Assembly (NCBI RefSeq): GCF_025465945.1
Contig: NZ_JANLNW010000084.1
Location: forward strand, 1 to 64,000
Source: Pseudomonas sp. 6D_7.1_Bac1
GTDB lineage: Bacteria > Pseudomonadota > Gammaproteobacteria > Pseudomonadales > Pseudomonadaceae
Reading direction: 5' to 3'
Length of the DNA: 64,000 nt
Shown: piece by piece, positions 34,910-43,239 of the stretch
Numbering within the stretch: position 1 is the stretch's first letter
Layout: each line of letters opens with the position of its first letter
The notes under the pieces: model-generated
Database searches by the model: none
What the model was told of the DNA's origin: nothing
The model's input: only the letters and a program-made list of their open reading frames with translations
Translations under genes and position numbers: made by a program

Positions 34910-35212
34910 ATGGGGGCTTTGACGAAAGCTGAGATGGCGGAACGTCTGTATGAAGAGCTGGGCCTGAACAAGCGGGAGGCCAAGGAATTGGTCGAACTGT
35001 TTTTTGAAGAAATCAGGCACGCTCTTGAAGACAACGAACAGGTGAAGTTGTCCGGTTTCGGCAACTTCGACCTTCGGGACAAACGCCAGCGGCCTGGCCG
35101 CAATCCGAAAACGGGAGAAGAAATCCCGATCACGGCTCGCCGTGTGGTCACCTTTCGTCCAGGGCAGAAGTTGAAGGCCCGAGTTGAGGCTTATGCTGGA
35201 ACCAAGTCATAA
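34910..35212 (+). CDS. ihfA: Integration host factor alpha subunit
   Basis: A 100-residue DNA-bending histone-like protein that pairs with IhfB. The DNA-contact arm GRNPKTGEEIPITARRVVTF and the start MGALTKAEMAERLYEELGLNKREAKELVE are typical. It is the last gene of pheST-ihfA, the usual arrangement, and its 3' end overlaps the merR-type gene by 20 bp. Confidence 0.98.
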   Translation: MGALTKAEMAERLYEELGLNKREAKELVELFFEEIRHALEDNEQVKLSGFGNFDLRDKRQRPGRNPKTGEEIPITARRVVTFRPGQKLKARVEAYAGTKS

Positions 35213-35549
35213 CGACGAGCTCCCCGTCATCCCAGGCAAACGCTACTTCACCATTGGTGAAGTCAGCGAGCTTTGTGCGGTAAAACCGCACGTGCTGCGC
35301 TACTGGGAGCAGGAGTTTCCTCAACTCAACCCCGTCAAGCGCCGCGGAAACCGCCGGTACTATCAGCGCCAGGATGTGCTGATGATCCGGCAGATCCGCG
35401 CGTTGCTGTACGACCAGGGGTTCACCATCGGCGGAGCGCGCCTGCGCCTTTCCGGCGATGAAGCCAAAGACGACACCACCCAATACAAGCAAATGATCCG
35501 CCAGATGATCGCCGAACTGGAAGATGTTCTGGTGGTACTCAAGAAATAA
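35193..35549 (+). CDS. MerR family transcriptional regulator
   Basis: A 118-residue MerR regulator. The winged helix-turn-helix is YFTIGEVSELCAVKPHVLRYWEQEFPQL (about residues 17-45), followed by NRRYYQRQDV and a short C-terminal helix (QYKQMIRQMIAELEDVL) for dimerisation. No Cys-based metal site or effector domain is seen. This small MerR next to ihfA is conserved in pseudomonads; its targets are unknown. The ATG at 35193 lies inside ihfA; a TTG at 35184 is less likely. Confidence 0.9.
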   Translation: MLEPSHNDELPVIPGKRYFTIGEVSELCAVKPHVLRYWEQEFPQLNPVKRRGNRRYYQRQDVLMIRQIRALLYDQGFTIGGARLRLSGDEAKDDTTQYKQMIRQMIAELEDVLVVLKK

Positions 35550-35638
35550 ATTCCTGCTTTTAAATACTTCCAGTTTTCAAAAGCTTGCGATATATTCTTG
35601 AGCGTTCCTCGAGATGAGGAACAGGTTTCACGCCTAGT

Positions 35639-35715
35639 CGGGGCGTAGCGCAGTCCGGTAGCGCACTAGCATGGGGTGCTAGGGGTCGAGTGTTCGAATC
35701 ACTCCGTCCCGACCA
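35639..35715 (+). tRNA. tRNA-Pro (anticodon GGG)
   Basis: A 77-nt tRNA with encoded CCA. The acceptor CGGGGCG pairs with CGTCCCG with one G-T. The anticodon stem CTAGC/GCTAG encloses ATGGGGT, giving GGG. A TATATT box at 35591-35596 may be its -10. Confidence 0.96.
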
Positions 35716-35731
35716 TATTTATCAGTAACTT

Positions 35732-35761
35732 AGGCCAATACTCACAGTATTGGCCTTTTTT
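35732..35761 (+). terminator. Intrinsic terminator of tRNA-Pro
   Basis: AGGCCAATAC-TCACA-GTATTGGCCT followed by a T-run: a 10-bp perfect stem. Confidence 0.88.
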
Positions 35762-35869
35762 ACGTGCGTGAGTTTTGCGTGACTCGTCGATTTAGCCCAG
35801 CATTCAGAACGCATGGTAACAATCCGCACAGTTTTACCGAGCACCAAGTCTCCGGCCTGATTCGCCCTT

Positions 35870-35901
35870 GAGTTCGCTGGGTATGACCAGAACTCATACC
35901 C
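35870..35901. promoter_or_regulatory. Inverted repeat upstream of the fae operon
   Basis: GGGTATGA-N7-TCATACCC (35879-35901) is a perfect 8-bp inverted repeat. It is interleaved with a second pair, GAGTT (35870-35874) and AACTC (35891-35895). It has no U-run and lies in the 410-bp gap between tRNA-Pro and fae, so an operator is more likely than a terminator. Confidence 0.4.
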
Positions 35902-35993
35902 CCATGACTTTTAATGGTTACAGCCCCCCGAATCCCCAGTGTTAAAAAATCGCAAACACAGCTCATCAACAACAAAAAAGAGCGTTTGCAATC

Positions 35994-36092
35994 ATGACTA
36001 AGCCCCACTGCCGTGTCCTCGCCAGCCCTGTGCTGCGCTCTTCGAACCCCGATATTTGCCCCGCGATCTTCGAGATCCGCGTGGACTTCTGA
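35994..36092 (+). CDS. Candidate 32-residue peptide upstream of fae
   Basis: A short frame, ATG at 35994 to TGA at 36092. It encodes MTKPHCRVLASPVLRSSNP followed by DICPAIFEIRVDF, with two Cys. Codon use is Pseudomonas-like (GTC, CTC, GCC, AGC). The ribosome site is weak (AAAGAGCG, about 12 bases from the ATG) and fae starts 33 bp after the stop. It could be a leader peptide, a true small protein or chance. It is flanked by inverted GCAAAC/GTTTGC (about 35952 and 35981). Confidence 0.35.
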   Translation: MTKPHCRVLASPVLRSSNPDICPAIFEIRVDF

Positions 36093-36125
36093 TCACCCCC
36101 AAAAATCCAAAAAGAGCAATGACCC

Positions 36126-36638
36126 ATGAAAGAACTCGACTTGTATATCGGTGAAGGTTTCGAAGGCCCTGGCGTGAACGCCGCGCACATCAACATTCTG
36201 ATTGGGCCGCGCAACGGTCCGGCAGGGCAGGCGTTTGCCAATAGCCTGGCATCGCCGAGCCAGGGGCATTGCCCATTCATGGTGATCGCTCAGCCGAACA
36301 TTCCGGTCAAACCGATGACCCTTTACGTCAACAAAGCCGCGATCAGCAGCGATCTGCATGGCAACGCGACCTGGGGCGCCTCCCAGGCCGGGATTGCCAA
36401 GGCTGTGCTTGAAGCGCTGCTGGACGGCACCTTGCCGCCGGAAGCCGAAGACGAGTGGGCCATCGTGACGGCCAACTGGGTCAACCCGGCCTGCGATGAC
36501 CTCGATGCGGTCTACCGCAACAACTACAACGCCTGCCGCACAGCGATCCGCGCCGCCCTGACCGGCAAGCCGGAAACCGCGCAACTGGCGGATGTGGTCG
36601 ATCACATCAGCAACCCTTTCTACACCCCAAAAGCCTGA
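36126..36638 (+). CDS. Formaldehyde-activating enzyme (Fae) homologue
   Basis: A 170-residue protein of the Fae family. Fae condenses formaldehyde with tetrahydromethanopterin in methylotrophs. The family pattern is clear: ELDLYIGEGFEGPGVNAAHINILIGPR with the catalytic His (His21), then VIAQPNIPVKPMTLYVNKA, and a C-terminal region with NNYNACRTAIRAAL. Pseudomonads are not known to make tetrahydromethanopterin, so this is probably a paralogue acting on another aldehyde or cofactor. It heads an operon with an aldo/keto reductase and an aldehyde dehydrogenase, which supports an aldehyde-handling role. Confidence 0.85.
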   Translation: MKELDLYIGEGFEGPGVNAAHINILIGPRNGPAGQAFANSLASPSQGHCPFMVIAQPNIPVKPMTLYVNKAAISSDLHGNATWGASQAGIAKAVLEALLDGTLPPEAEDEWAIVTANWVNPACDDLDAVYRNNYNACRTAIRAALTGKPETAQLADVVDHISNPFYTPKA

Positions 36639-36647
36639 GGTCGCGCC

Positions 36648-37682
36648 ATGCAATACATTCGTTTGGGCAACTCCGGCCTGCAAGTCTCCCGCCTGTGCCT
36701 GGGCACCATGAACATGGGCACCCCGGACTGGAAACCGTGGATTTTCGACGAGAAGCAAAGCGAGCCGATCGTCGCCCACGCCCTCGACAACGGGGTAAAT
36801 TTCATCGACCTGGCGGACTTCTATTCCGCTGGGGTCGGTGAGGAAGTGGTGGGGCGCATCGTCAAGCGTCTGGCTCGTCGGGACGACCTGGTGATCACCA
36901 CCAAGGTAGGCTACGGCACCCGCAACGGCATCAATGCCAGCGGTCATTCGCGCAAGCACATCATGGACAGCATCGACGCCTCGCTGAAGCGTCTGAACAT
37001 GGATTACGTCGATGTCTACATGCTGCATTATTTCGACATGAACACCCCGGTTGAAGAAACCATGAGCGCGATGAACGACATCGTGCGTTCCGGCAAGGCC
37101 CGTTACATCGGCGTGTCGACCATGCTCACCGGGCAATTGGCGAAGATCCTCATGGCTTGCGAGCGCAATGGTTGGGTCAAGCCGATCAACATGCAGTTGC
37201 AACTGAACTGTGCCTACCGCGAAGAAGAGCGCGAGATGATCCCGTTCTGCCGCGATCAAGGTCTCGGCGTCTCGGTGTTCAGTCCGCTGGCCCGTGGCCT
37301 GCTGACCGGTGACGTGCAATCGACCCGCAACCAGACCGACTTTTTCACTCAACAGATGTACAGCGACGAAGCCTCGTTCGAAATCGCTCATTCGGTGCAA
37401 CGCGTGGCCCGTGCCCGTGGTGTATCGAACGCGCAGATCGCCCAGGCCTGGGTCGCCAACCATCCGGGCGTCGATTGCATGCTGGTGGGCGCCGACACCA
37501 CTGCACAGTTCGACAGCGCCCTGGCGGCGCTGGAGACCAGGCTCGATGCCGAAGAACTGCATGAACTGGAACGCAACTACACCCCGTGCGACGTGATCAA
37601 CGATTACACCGCCGGTAAACGCATCCTGCGCTCGGCCCGGCCGGGTCTGGAACGCTTCAATCTGACCGAGGCTGTGGCATGA
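36648..37682 (+). CDS. Aldo/keto reductase
   Basis: A 344-residue NAD(P)H-dependent aldo/keto reductase. The barrel's catalytic tetrad can be placed: Asp and Tyr in FIDLADFYSAGVGEE, Lys in VITTKVGYG, His in VYMLHYFD. The C-terminal cofactor region is NHPGVDCMLVGADTTAQFDSAL. It resembles the YajO/Tas-like group. It follows fae by 9 bp, and its stop codon overlaps the aldehyde dehydrogenase start (ATGA), so the three form one transcription unit. The substrate is unknown. Confidence 0.92.
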   Translation: MQYIRLGNSGLQVSRLCLGTMNMGTPDWKPWIFDEKQSEPIVAHALDNGVNFIDLADFYSAGVGEEVVGRIVKRLARRDDLVITTKVGYGTRNGINASGHSRKHIMDSIDASLKRLNMDYVDVYMLHYFDMNTPVEETMSAMNDIVRSGKARYIGVSTMLTGQLAKILMACERNGWVKPINMQLQLNCAYREEEREMIPFCRDQGLGVSVFSPLARGLLTGDVQSTRNQTDFFTQQMYSDEASFEIAHSVQRVARARGVSNAQIAQAWVANHPGVDCMLVGADTTAQFDSALAALETRLDAEELHELERNYTPCDVINDYTAGKRILRSARPGLERFNLTEAVA

Positions 37683-39112
37683 ACGCGCTGATCCGCAATG
37701 GCAACTTCATCGATGGCCAATGGTCCAGCGGTGGCGCAACTTATCCGGTGCTCAACCCGGCCAACGGCGAACTCATCGTCGAGGTGCAAAAGGCCGGTGA
37801 AAAAGAAACCAACCTCGCCATCGCCGCCGCCAATCGTGCCTTGCCGGCCTGGCGCAAACTGACCGCCAAGGAACGCAGCCAGCGGCTCAAGCGCTGGAGC
37901 GAGCTGATGCTGAGCAACCAGAAGGACCTGGCCACCTTGCTCAGCCGCGAACAGGGCAAACCGTTGGCCGAAGCCATGGGCGAAGTGGTCTACGCCGCAA
38001 GCTTCCTGGAGTGGTTCGCCGAAGAAGCCAAGCGCGCTTATGGTGATGTGATCCCGAGCCACAAGGCTGACGCACGAATCATTGTGGTCAAGGAAGCCAT
38101 CGGCGTGGTCGCGGCGATCACCCCGTGGAACTTCCCGTTGGCGATGGTCACCCGCAAGGTCGGTCCGGCGCTGGCGGCGGGTTGTACAATGATCCTCAAA
38201 CCGTCTGAAGAAACCCCGCTGTCGGCCTTCGCCCTCGCGGTGCTGGCCGAGCAGGCGGGCATTCCGGCCGGCGTGTTCAACATCGTCTCGGGAGACGCGG
38301 TGGCGATTGGCGGGGCGCTGCAAGCCTCCAGCATCGTGCGCAAACTGTCGTTCACCGGCTCAACTCGCACCGGCAAACTGTTGATGCGCCAGGCCGCCGA
38401 CACCTTGAAAAAGGTCTCGCTGGAACTGGGCGGCAACGCGCCGTTCATTGTCTTCGACGACGCCGATCTGGACGCCGCCGTCAGAGGCGCCATGGCCTCG
38501 AAATTCCGTAACACCGGGCAGACCTGCGTCTGTGTAAACCGTTTCTTCATTCAGGACGGCGTGTACGAAGCCTTTACCAGCAAACTCGCTGAAGCGGTCG
38601 CGGCGATGCGTGTCGGCAGTGCACTGGACGGTGAAACCGAGCAAGGTCCGCTGATCAACGTAGCGGCATTGGCCAAGGTTGAACTGCATGTCGGTGACGC
38701 TCTGGAGAAGGGCGCCAAGCTGTTGTGTGGTGGTCGTCGGCATGCGCTCGGTGGCACGTTCTTCGAACCGACCATCCTCACCGAAGCCAACAGCGACATG
38801 CTGATCGCCCAGGACGAAACCTTCGGCCCGGTGGCCGCATGCTTCCGCTTCAAGGACGAAGCCGAAGTGCTGCAACGGGCCAACGACACGCCGTATGGGC
38901 TGTCGGCGTACTTCTACAGCCGCGATATCGGCCGCGTGTGGCGCATGGCCGAAGGTCTGGAAGCGGGCATGGTCGGGATCAACGAAGGAATCATTTCCAC
39001 AGAAGTTGCACCGTTCGGTGGCATCAAGGAATCGGGCCTCGGTCGCGAGGGTTCGAAGTACGGTCTGGAGGACTACCTGGAAATCAAATACCTGTTGATG
39101 GGCGGGCTCTAA
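37679..39112 (+). CDS. NAD(P)-dependent aldehyde dehydrogenase (succinate-semialdehyde dehydrogenase-like)
   Basis: A 477-residue aldehyde dehydrogenase. The cofactor site TPWNFPLAMVTRKVGPALAAG, catalytic Glu in LELGGNAPFIVFDDADLD and catalytic Cys in FRNTGQTCVCVNRF are all present. The C-terminal FGGIKESGLGREGSKYGLEDYLEIKYLLMG is typical of the GabD/SSADH group. Third gene of the fae operon; it would oxidise an aldehyde made or handled by its partners. A REPIN follows. Confidence 0.94.
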   Translation: MNALIRNGNFIDGQWSSGGATYPVLNPANGELIVEVQKAGEKETNLAIAAANRALPAWRKLTAKERSQRLKRWSELMLSNQKDLATLLSREQGKPLAEAMGEVVYAASFLEWFAEEAKRAYGDVIPSHKADARIIVVKEAIGVVAAITPWNFPLAMVTRKVGPALAAGCTMILKPSEETPLSAFALAVLAEQAGIPAGVFNIVSGDAVAIGGALQASSIVRKLSFTGSTRTGKLLMRQAADTLKKVSLELGGNAPFIVFDDADLDAAVRGAMASKFRNTGQTCVCVNRFFIQDGVYEAFTSKLAEAVAAMRVGSALDGETEQGPLINVAALAKVELHVGDALEKGAKLLCGGRRHALGGTFFEPTILTEANSDMLIAQDETFGPVAACFRFKDEAEVLQRANDTPYGLSAYFYSRDIGRVWRMAEGLEAGMVGINEGIISTEVAPFGGIKESGLGREGSKYGLEDYLEIKYLLMGGL

Positions 39113-39130
39113 GGCCCACCCATTAACCAA

Positions 39131-39220
39131 TGTGGGAGCGAGCCTGCTCGCGAAGGCGGCATTACATTCAACATCTATGTTGACTGACACTCCGCTTTCG
39201 CGAGCAGGCTCGCTCCCACA
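39131..39220. repeat. REPIN (inverted REP doublet)
   Basis: Two inverted arms (GTGGGAGCGAGCCTGCTCGC and its complement) with the GTGGGAGC ends outward, about 90 bp in all. It lies in the convergent gap between the aldehyde dehydrogenase and a LysR gene. Its inner loop matches, in inverse orientation, that of the REPIN at 52366. Confidence 0.9.
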
Positions 39221-39235
39221 GGGGATATTGGTGTT

Positions 39236-40111
39236 CTATGGATTACTCACCAACCCCAACCACTGCGTAAACAACCGCACCTTCGACAACCCCTGTTTGT
39301 CGTTCGCCACGTCCAGCCAATAGCCATACGGCCCCACCACTTCCACCGGGGTGATCGGCAGCAGGCTGCCATTGGCCAGTTCCTTCTCGATCATCTGCCG
39401 GTCAATCACCGCCAACCCGCCACCGGCCAGAGCCGTGTGAATCACCTGATCCAGCGTGCTGAATTCCAGCCCCTGCGCGGCATCGATATCGTCACGCCCC
39501 ATCGCCGCCAACCAATTCTCCCAAACCTTCAAGCGCTTGCCGTCGTGCAGGATGTGCAGCAGTGGAAACTGCCGCAAGTCCGGCGGCTGGCCGTTGACGA
39601 ACAACTCCGGACTAGCCACCGCCATGTGCCGTTCCATCACCAGCAACTGGCTGCTGCAATGGCTCGCTGCTTCGAGGCCGAAGCGGATGTGGCAGTCGAT
39701 TTCCGCGAGGTTGTCGTGGCCGCTCTGGTGGATCACGCTCAGGCTGATGTCCGGATAGCGTTGGCAAAAGGCGCGCAAGTGCGCCGACAACCAGCGCGTG
39801 GCCCAGGTCGGTGGTGCGACGATACGCAGGCGCTGGCGCAGGTTGGGCACGCGTACCGCTTGCAGGGCGTGTTCGATGTGGTCGAAGGCGTCGCTCAAGT
39901 GTGGGAAGAGGGCGATACCGGTTTCGGTCAGCGACAGACCCTGAGGCGTGCGAATGAACAGGGCTACACCGAGATAGTCTTCGAGTTGCTTGATCTGACG
40001 GCTGACTGCGCCTTGGGTAACGTTCAGACCCAGCGCCGCCTGGCTGAAACTGCGATGCCGCGCGACTTCTTCAAAGACTCGCAGCATGTTGAGCGAGGGC
40101 AGTTGACGCAT
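39236..40111 (-). CDS. LysR family transcriptional regulator (GcvA-like)
   Basis: A 291-residue LysR regulator. The N-terminal helix-turn-helix is LPSLNMLRVFEEVARHRSFSQAALGLNVTQGAVSRQIKQLE, with GcvA-like LSLTETGIALFPHL, followed by a substrate-binding-like effector domain. The frame is open to 40213; the ATG at 40111 is the family-consistent start. It is convergent with the fae operon and downstream of the porin in the same direction, so it may control either the fae operon or the porin/ABC operon. Confidence 0.92.
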   Translation of the reverse strand: MRQLPSLNMLRVFEEVARHRSFSQAALGLNVTQGAVSRQIKQLEDYLGVALFIRTPQGLSLTETGIALFPHLSDAFDHIEHALQAVRVPNLRQRLRIVAPPTWATRWLSAHLRAFCQRYPDISLSVIHQSGHDNLAEIDCHIRFGLEAASHCSSQLLVMERHMAVASPELFVNGQPPDLRQFPLLHILHDGKRLKVWENWLAAMGRDDIDAAQGLEFSTLDQVIHTALAGGGLAVIDRQMIEKELANGSLLPITPVEVVGPYGYWLDVANDKQGLSKVRLFTQWLGLVSNP

Positions 40112-40228
40112 GAAAGGATGACTCCGCACCTGACGCCGATGTGGGACAGGTTTATTGTTTTTGGCGAATGTTTTGTAGGGCGTATCTGACTCCTCTGGCA
40201 TGGGCTGATGCAAGTGTTGTTTGGGCTA

Positions 40229-40292
40229 TTCGCGAGCAGGCTCGCTCCCACAGGTTATGCGCTAAACCTGTGGGAGCGAGCTTGCTCGCGAA
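40229..40292. repeat. REP pair with inward GTGGGAGC ends
   Basis: Two REP arms, TTCGCGAGCAGGCTCGCTCC.. and GTGGGAGCGAGCTTGCTCGC, separated by about 16 bases. The order of arms is the reverse of the REPINs elsewhere in the window. It lies between the LysR gene and the porin gene. Confidence 0.88.
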
Positions 40293-40322
40293 GGCGCCTT
40301 CAAGGGCGCCAAAAAATCCGGA

Positions 40323-41504
40323 TCAGAAGTAATACCCAATGTTCATGTACAACTGGTTTTCCCACTGGTTACTGCCGCCAGCCCCCAAACTCTGGGTGTA
40401 GCTGCTGCCACCAATGTACGGGTCGTTCTTGCCGAACAGCCACTCGGTGGCGATCCACAGTTTGCTCACCGAGAACGAGGTGCCGAGGATCATTCGCTGA
40501 GAGGTCTTGAAGTCGTCCGCCGACTTGTCGAAGGCACTGTAGTTGGCGTACAGCTTGATCCCGCTGATCTCGTCGAACAAGTATTTACCGTCCACGTCGT
40601 AGCTCAGGTCTGCGACGTACAGGTTGCCGCGGCTGGCGACGTTGAACGTGCCGTCGTAGCCGCCGAAGGTCACCACCTGGTCGGTTCCGGGGTTGCGCGG
40701 CGACATCTGTTGGCGGGCCGCTTGCAGTTGCACGCCCCATGGGCCGTTCTTGCCCAGGTAATGCAGGGCCAGGGCATTGCGTCGGCCATCTTCGCGAGTG
40801 TCGCGGTTCTCCAGGGTCGAGGTCAGGCCCGAGATCCCGACTTCGGATTTCCAGTCACCCAACTGCACGGCTTTTGCCAGGCGCACCACCGCGGTGTTGT
40901 GCTCTTGGTTGTTGCTGCCATCGGCCACGTAGCTGTCGGCCTTGGAAACCACCGTGGAGTAGGTGTCACCGTTGCTGGTGCCTCGGCCCTGCAGTGCCGG
41001 GCGCAGGTAGTAACCAGCCTGGAGGTTCCAGTCACCGTACTGCTGGATGTATTTGGCGCCCACCTGTTCCACGTCTTCGAGACCAACCACGTTGCCCAGG
41101 GTCTCGTAGAAAGTGCTGCCGAAATAGGGCTGCAGGCCGAACGGCACTTGGTTCAGACCAACTTGTACCTGTTGGTCCGGGTTGAATTTGTAGCCCACCC
41201 AGGCGGTTTCGGCGAACTGAACCGCGCCAATGCGATCGGTGTACTTGTACGGGTAGGACCGACCGTAGAATCGGTACTTGGCCGCGCCGATCCAGGTGTC
41301 GGAGTTGTACTTGGCGGTGAGGAACGCGGTGTCGAAGTTGAACGTCTGGATGTCGCGATCCGGGTCATAGTCCCAACGCGCCCGGACGGCTCCGCCAAGG
41401 TCGAGGTTGTCGGTCACCTGAACCGCCATAGCGGGTGCCGCGAGGGCACCGAGCACAGGAATTAGAGCAATGGAACGGATCGCGCGAGGGGTGGTTGTGC
41501 GCAC
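40323..41504 (-). CDS. Outer-membrane porin
   Basis: A 393-residue predicted beta-barrel: signal peptide of about 27 residues (LIPVLGALAAPAMA), alternating amphipathic strands rich in aromatic residues, and a C-terminal Phe (QLYMNIGYYF) needed for barrel assembly. It resembles substrate-selective porins of Pseudomonas, but the precise family is not certain. It is 86 bp downstream of the ABC ATPase gene in the same direction, so it probably provides outer-membrane passage for the importer's substrate. Confidence 0.82.
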   Translation of the reverse strand: MRTTTPRAIRSIALIPVLGALAAPAMAVQVTDNLDLGGAVRARWDYDPDRDIQTFNFDTAFLTAKYNSDTWIGAAKYRFYGRSYPYKYTDRIGAVQFAETAWVGYKFNPDQQVQVGLNQVPFGLQPYFGSTFYETLGNVVGLEDVEQVGAKYIQQYGDWNLQAGYYLRPALQGRGTSNGDTYSTVVSKADSYVADGSNNQEHNTAVVRLAKAVQLGDWKSEVGISGLTSTLENRDTREDGRRNALALHYLGKNGPWGVQLQAARQQMSPRNPGTDQVVTFGGYDGTFNVASRGNLYVADLSYDVDGKYLFDEISGIKLYANYSAFDKSADDFKTSQRMILGTSFSVSKLWIATEWLFGKNDPYIGGSSYTQSLGAGGSNQWENQLYMNIGYYF

Positions 41505-41590
41505 AGTGAGACTCCTGATTTCTGATTTATAGTTGGCAGCAGCAACCCGGACCGCAACGAACGCTGCGGCCTGGGGAAAGGGTTATTGAC

Positions 41591-43237
41591 TCAGTTGGCC
41601 TGAGGTCGGATCAGCCTCAACGGGGGGGCAATCGCGGGCGCAACCGGTATCACCGAAGCGCCGGGTGCCGCCGCCAGCAAGGTCTGGGTGTAGGTGTTTT
41701 GCGGTCGCAACAACACCTGTTCCGCTGTGCCGTACTCCACCACTTCACCCTGGCGCATCACCGCGATGTAGTCACTGATCTGCGCCGCCACTCGCAGGTC
41801 ATGGGTGATGAACAAAATGCTCAGATTGAGGCGCTGTTGCAGCTCGGCGAGCAACTCCAGCACCTGCTTCTGCACCGAGACATCCAGCGCCGAGACGCTT
41901 TCATCGGCGATCAACACTTCCGGGCGCATCGCCAGGGCGCGGGCGATGCCGATGCGCTGGCGCTGGCCACCCGAGAACTGCCGTGGCTTGCGCTTGAGAG
42001 CGTCACGTTTGAGCCCGACTTGTTCCAGCAAGTCGCCGGCCTCGGTCCACGCATCCCTGGCCGATAATCCACGTAGTTGCGCAGCGCGGGCGATGATGTC
42101 GCCGACCCGATGCCGTGGATTGAGCGAGCCATAAGGGTCCTGGAAAATCATCTGGATCCGTCGCCGATTGGCCGCCAGGGCCGACCCGCGCAATACCAGG
42201 AAATCCGTGTCACCGACCCAGACGTGGCCGCTGTCGCTTTCCACCAGCCGAATCGCCGCTTTCACCAGCGTGCTCTTGCCCGAGCCGGATTCGCCGACAA
42301 TCGCCAGGGTCTTGCCCCGTGGCAGTTGCAGCGAGACGTCCTTGAGCGCCGGGACCAAGCGGCCGCCGACGTTGTAGGTCTTGGTCAGGTGCTCGATGCG
42401 CAGCGCGAGTTCGCCATCGGCGCACGGCGCGTGCAATTCGGGATGCAGCGCCGGCACGGCGGCGATCAACTTTCGGGTGTACGGGTGTTTCGGCGCGTTG
42501 AGCACTTGATCGCGCTCACCGATTTCTACCAGCACACCGCCCTCCATGACGGCGATGCGGTCGGCGATTTCCGCCACCACGCCGAAGTCGTGGGTGATGA
42601 ACAGAATGCCGTGCTGACCGCGACCACGCAGGTCACGCACCAGTTTCAGCACCTGGGCCTGAGTGGTCACGTCCAGCGCCGTGGTCGGTTCGTCGGCGAT
42701 CAGCAAGTCCGGGTTCATCGCCAACGCCATGGCAATCACCACCCGTTGGCATTGGCCGCCGGAGAGCTGATGGGGAAAGCTGTTGGCGATCCGTGGCGGG
42801 TCGGGCAATTGGGTGGAGTCGAACAGGGCGAGCATGCGTTCCCGGCGCTCGGCGGCGGGCATGGTCGGCGCGTGAATGTCGAAGATCTCTTCGACCTGCT
42901 GGCCGATGCGAATCGCCGGGTTCAACGCCGCCATCGGCTCCTGGAAAATCATCGCGATGCGGTTGCCACGCAACCGGCGCAGCGAGTGTTCGTCCATGCG
43001 GCAGATGTCGTCGCCGAGAAAATCGATCACCCCTTCGCTGTGGCGCAGGCCCTTGGCGTAGTCGCCCATGATTGCCGCCGAAAGCACCGATTTGCCGGAG
43101 CCGGACTCGCCGATCACGCAGAGGATTTCGCCCTTGCGCACGTCGAGGCTGATGCCCTTGACCGCATGGCTACGGTCGGCGCCGGCAGGCAGTTCGATGG
43201 AAAGGTTTTCCACCTTCAATACTTGTAGATGACTCAT
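41591..43237 (-). CDS. Peptide/nickel-type ABC transporter, fused double ATPase (DppD-DppF-like)
   Basis: A 548-residue protein carrying both ATPase domains of a dipeptide/oligopeptide-type importer. Domain 1 (about 7-260) has GESGSGKS, LSGGQCQRVVIAMAL and LLIADEPTTALDV; domain 2 (about 285-530) has GESGSGKST, FSGGQRQRIGIARAL and VLIADESVSALDV (Ser in place of the usual Pro after Glu). Most such importers use two separate genes. The ATG at 43237 is chosen because MSHLQVLKVENL is the domain start. It follows the permease genes, 2 bp after the second. Confidence 0.95.
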   Translation of the reverse strand: MSHLQVLKVENLSIELPAGADRSHAVKGISLDVRKGEILCVIGESGSGKSVLSAAIMGDYAKGLRHSEGVIDFLGDDICRMDEHSLRRLRGNRIAMIFQEPMAALNPAIRIGQQVEEIFDIHAPTMPAAERRERMLALFDSTQLPDPPRIANSFPHQLSGGQCQRVVIAMALAMNPDLLIADEPTTALDVTTQAQVLKLVRDLRGRGQHGILFITHDFGVVAEIADRIAVMEGGVLVEIGERDQVLNAPKHPYTRKLIAAVPALHPELHAPCADGELALRIEHLTKTYNVGGRLVPALKDVSLQLPRGKTLAIVGESGSGKSTLVKAAIRLVESDSGHVWVGDTDFLVLRGSALAANRRRIQMIFQDPYGSLNPRHRVGDIIARAAQLRGLSARDAWTEAGDLLEQVGLKRDALKRKPRQFSGGQRQRIGIARALAMRPEVLIADESVSALDVSVQKQVLELLAELQQRLNLSILFITHDLRVAAQISDYIAVMRQGEVVEYGTAEQVLLRPQNTYTQTLLAAAPGASVIPVAPAIAPPLRLIRPQAN

Positions 43238-43239
43238 GC

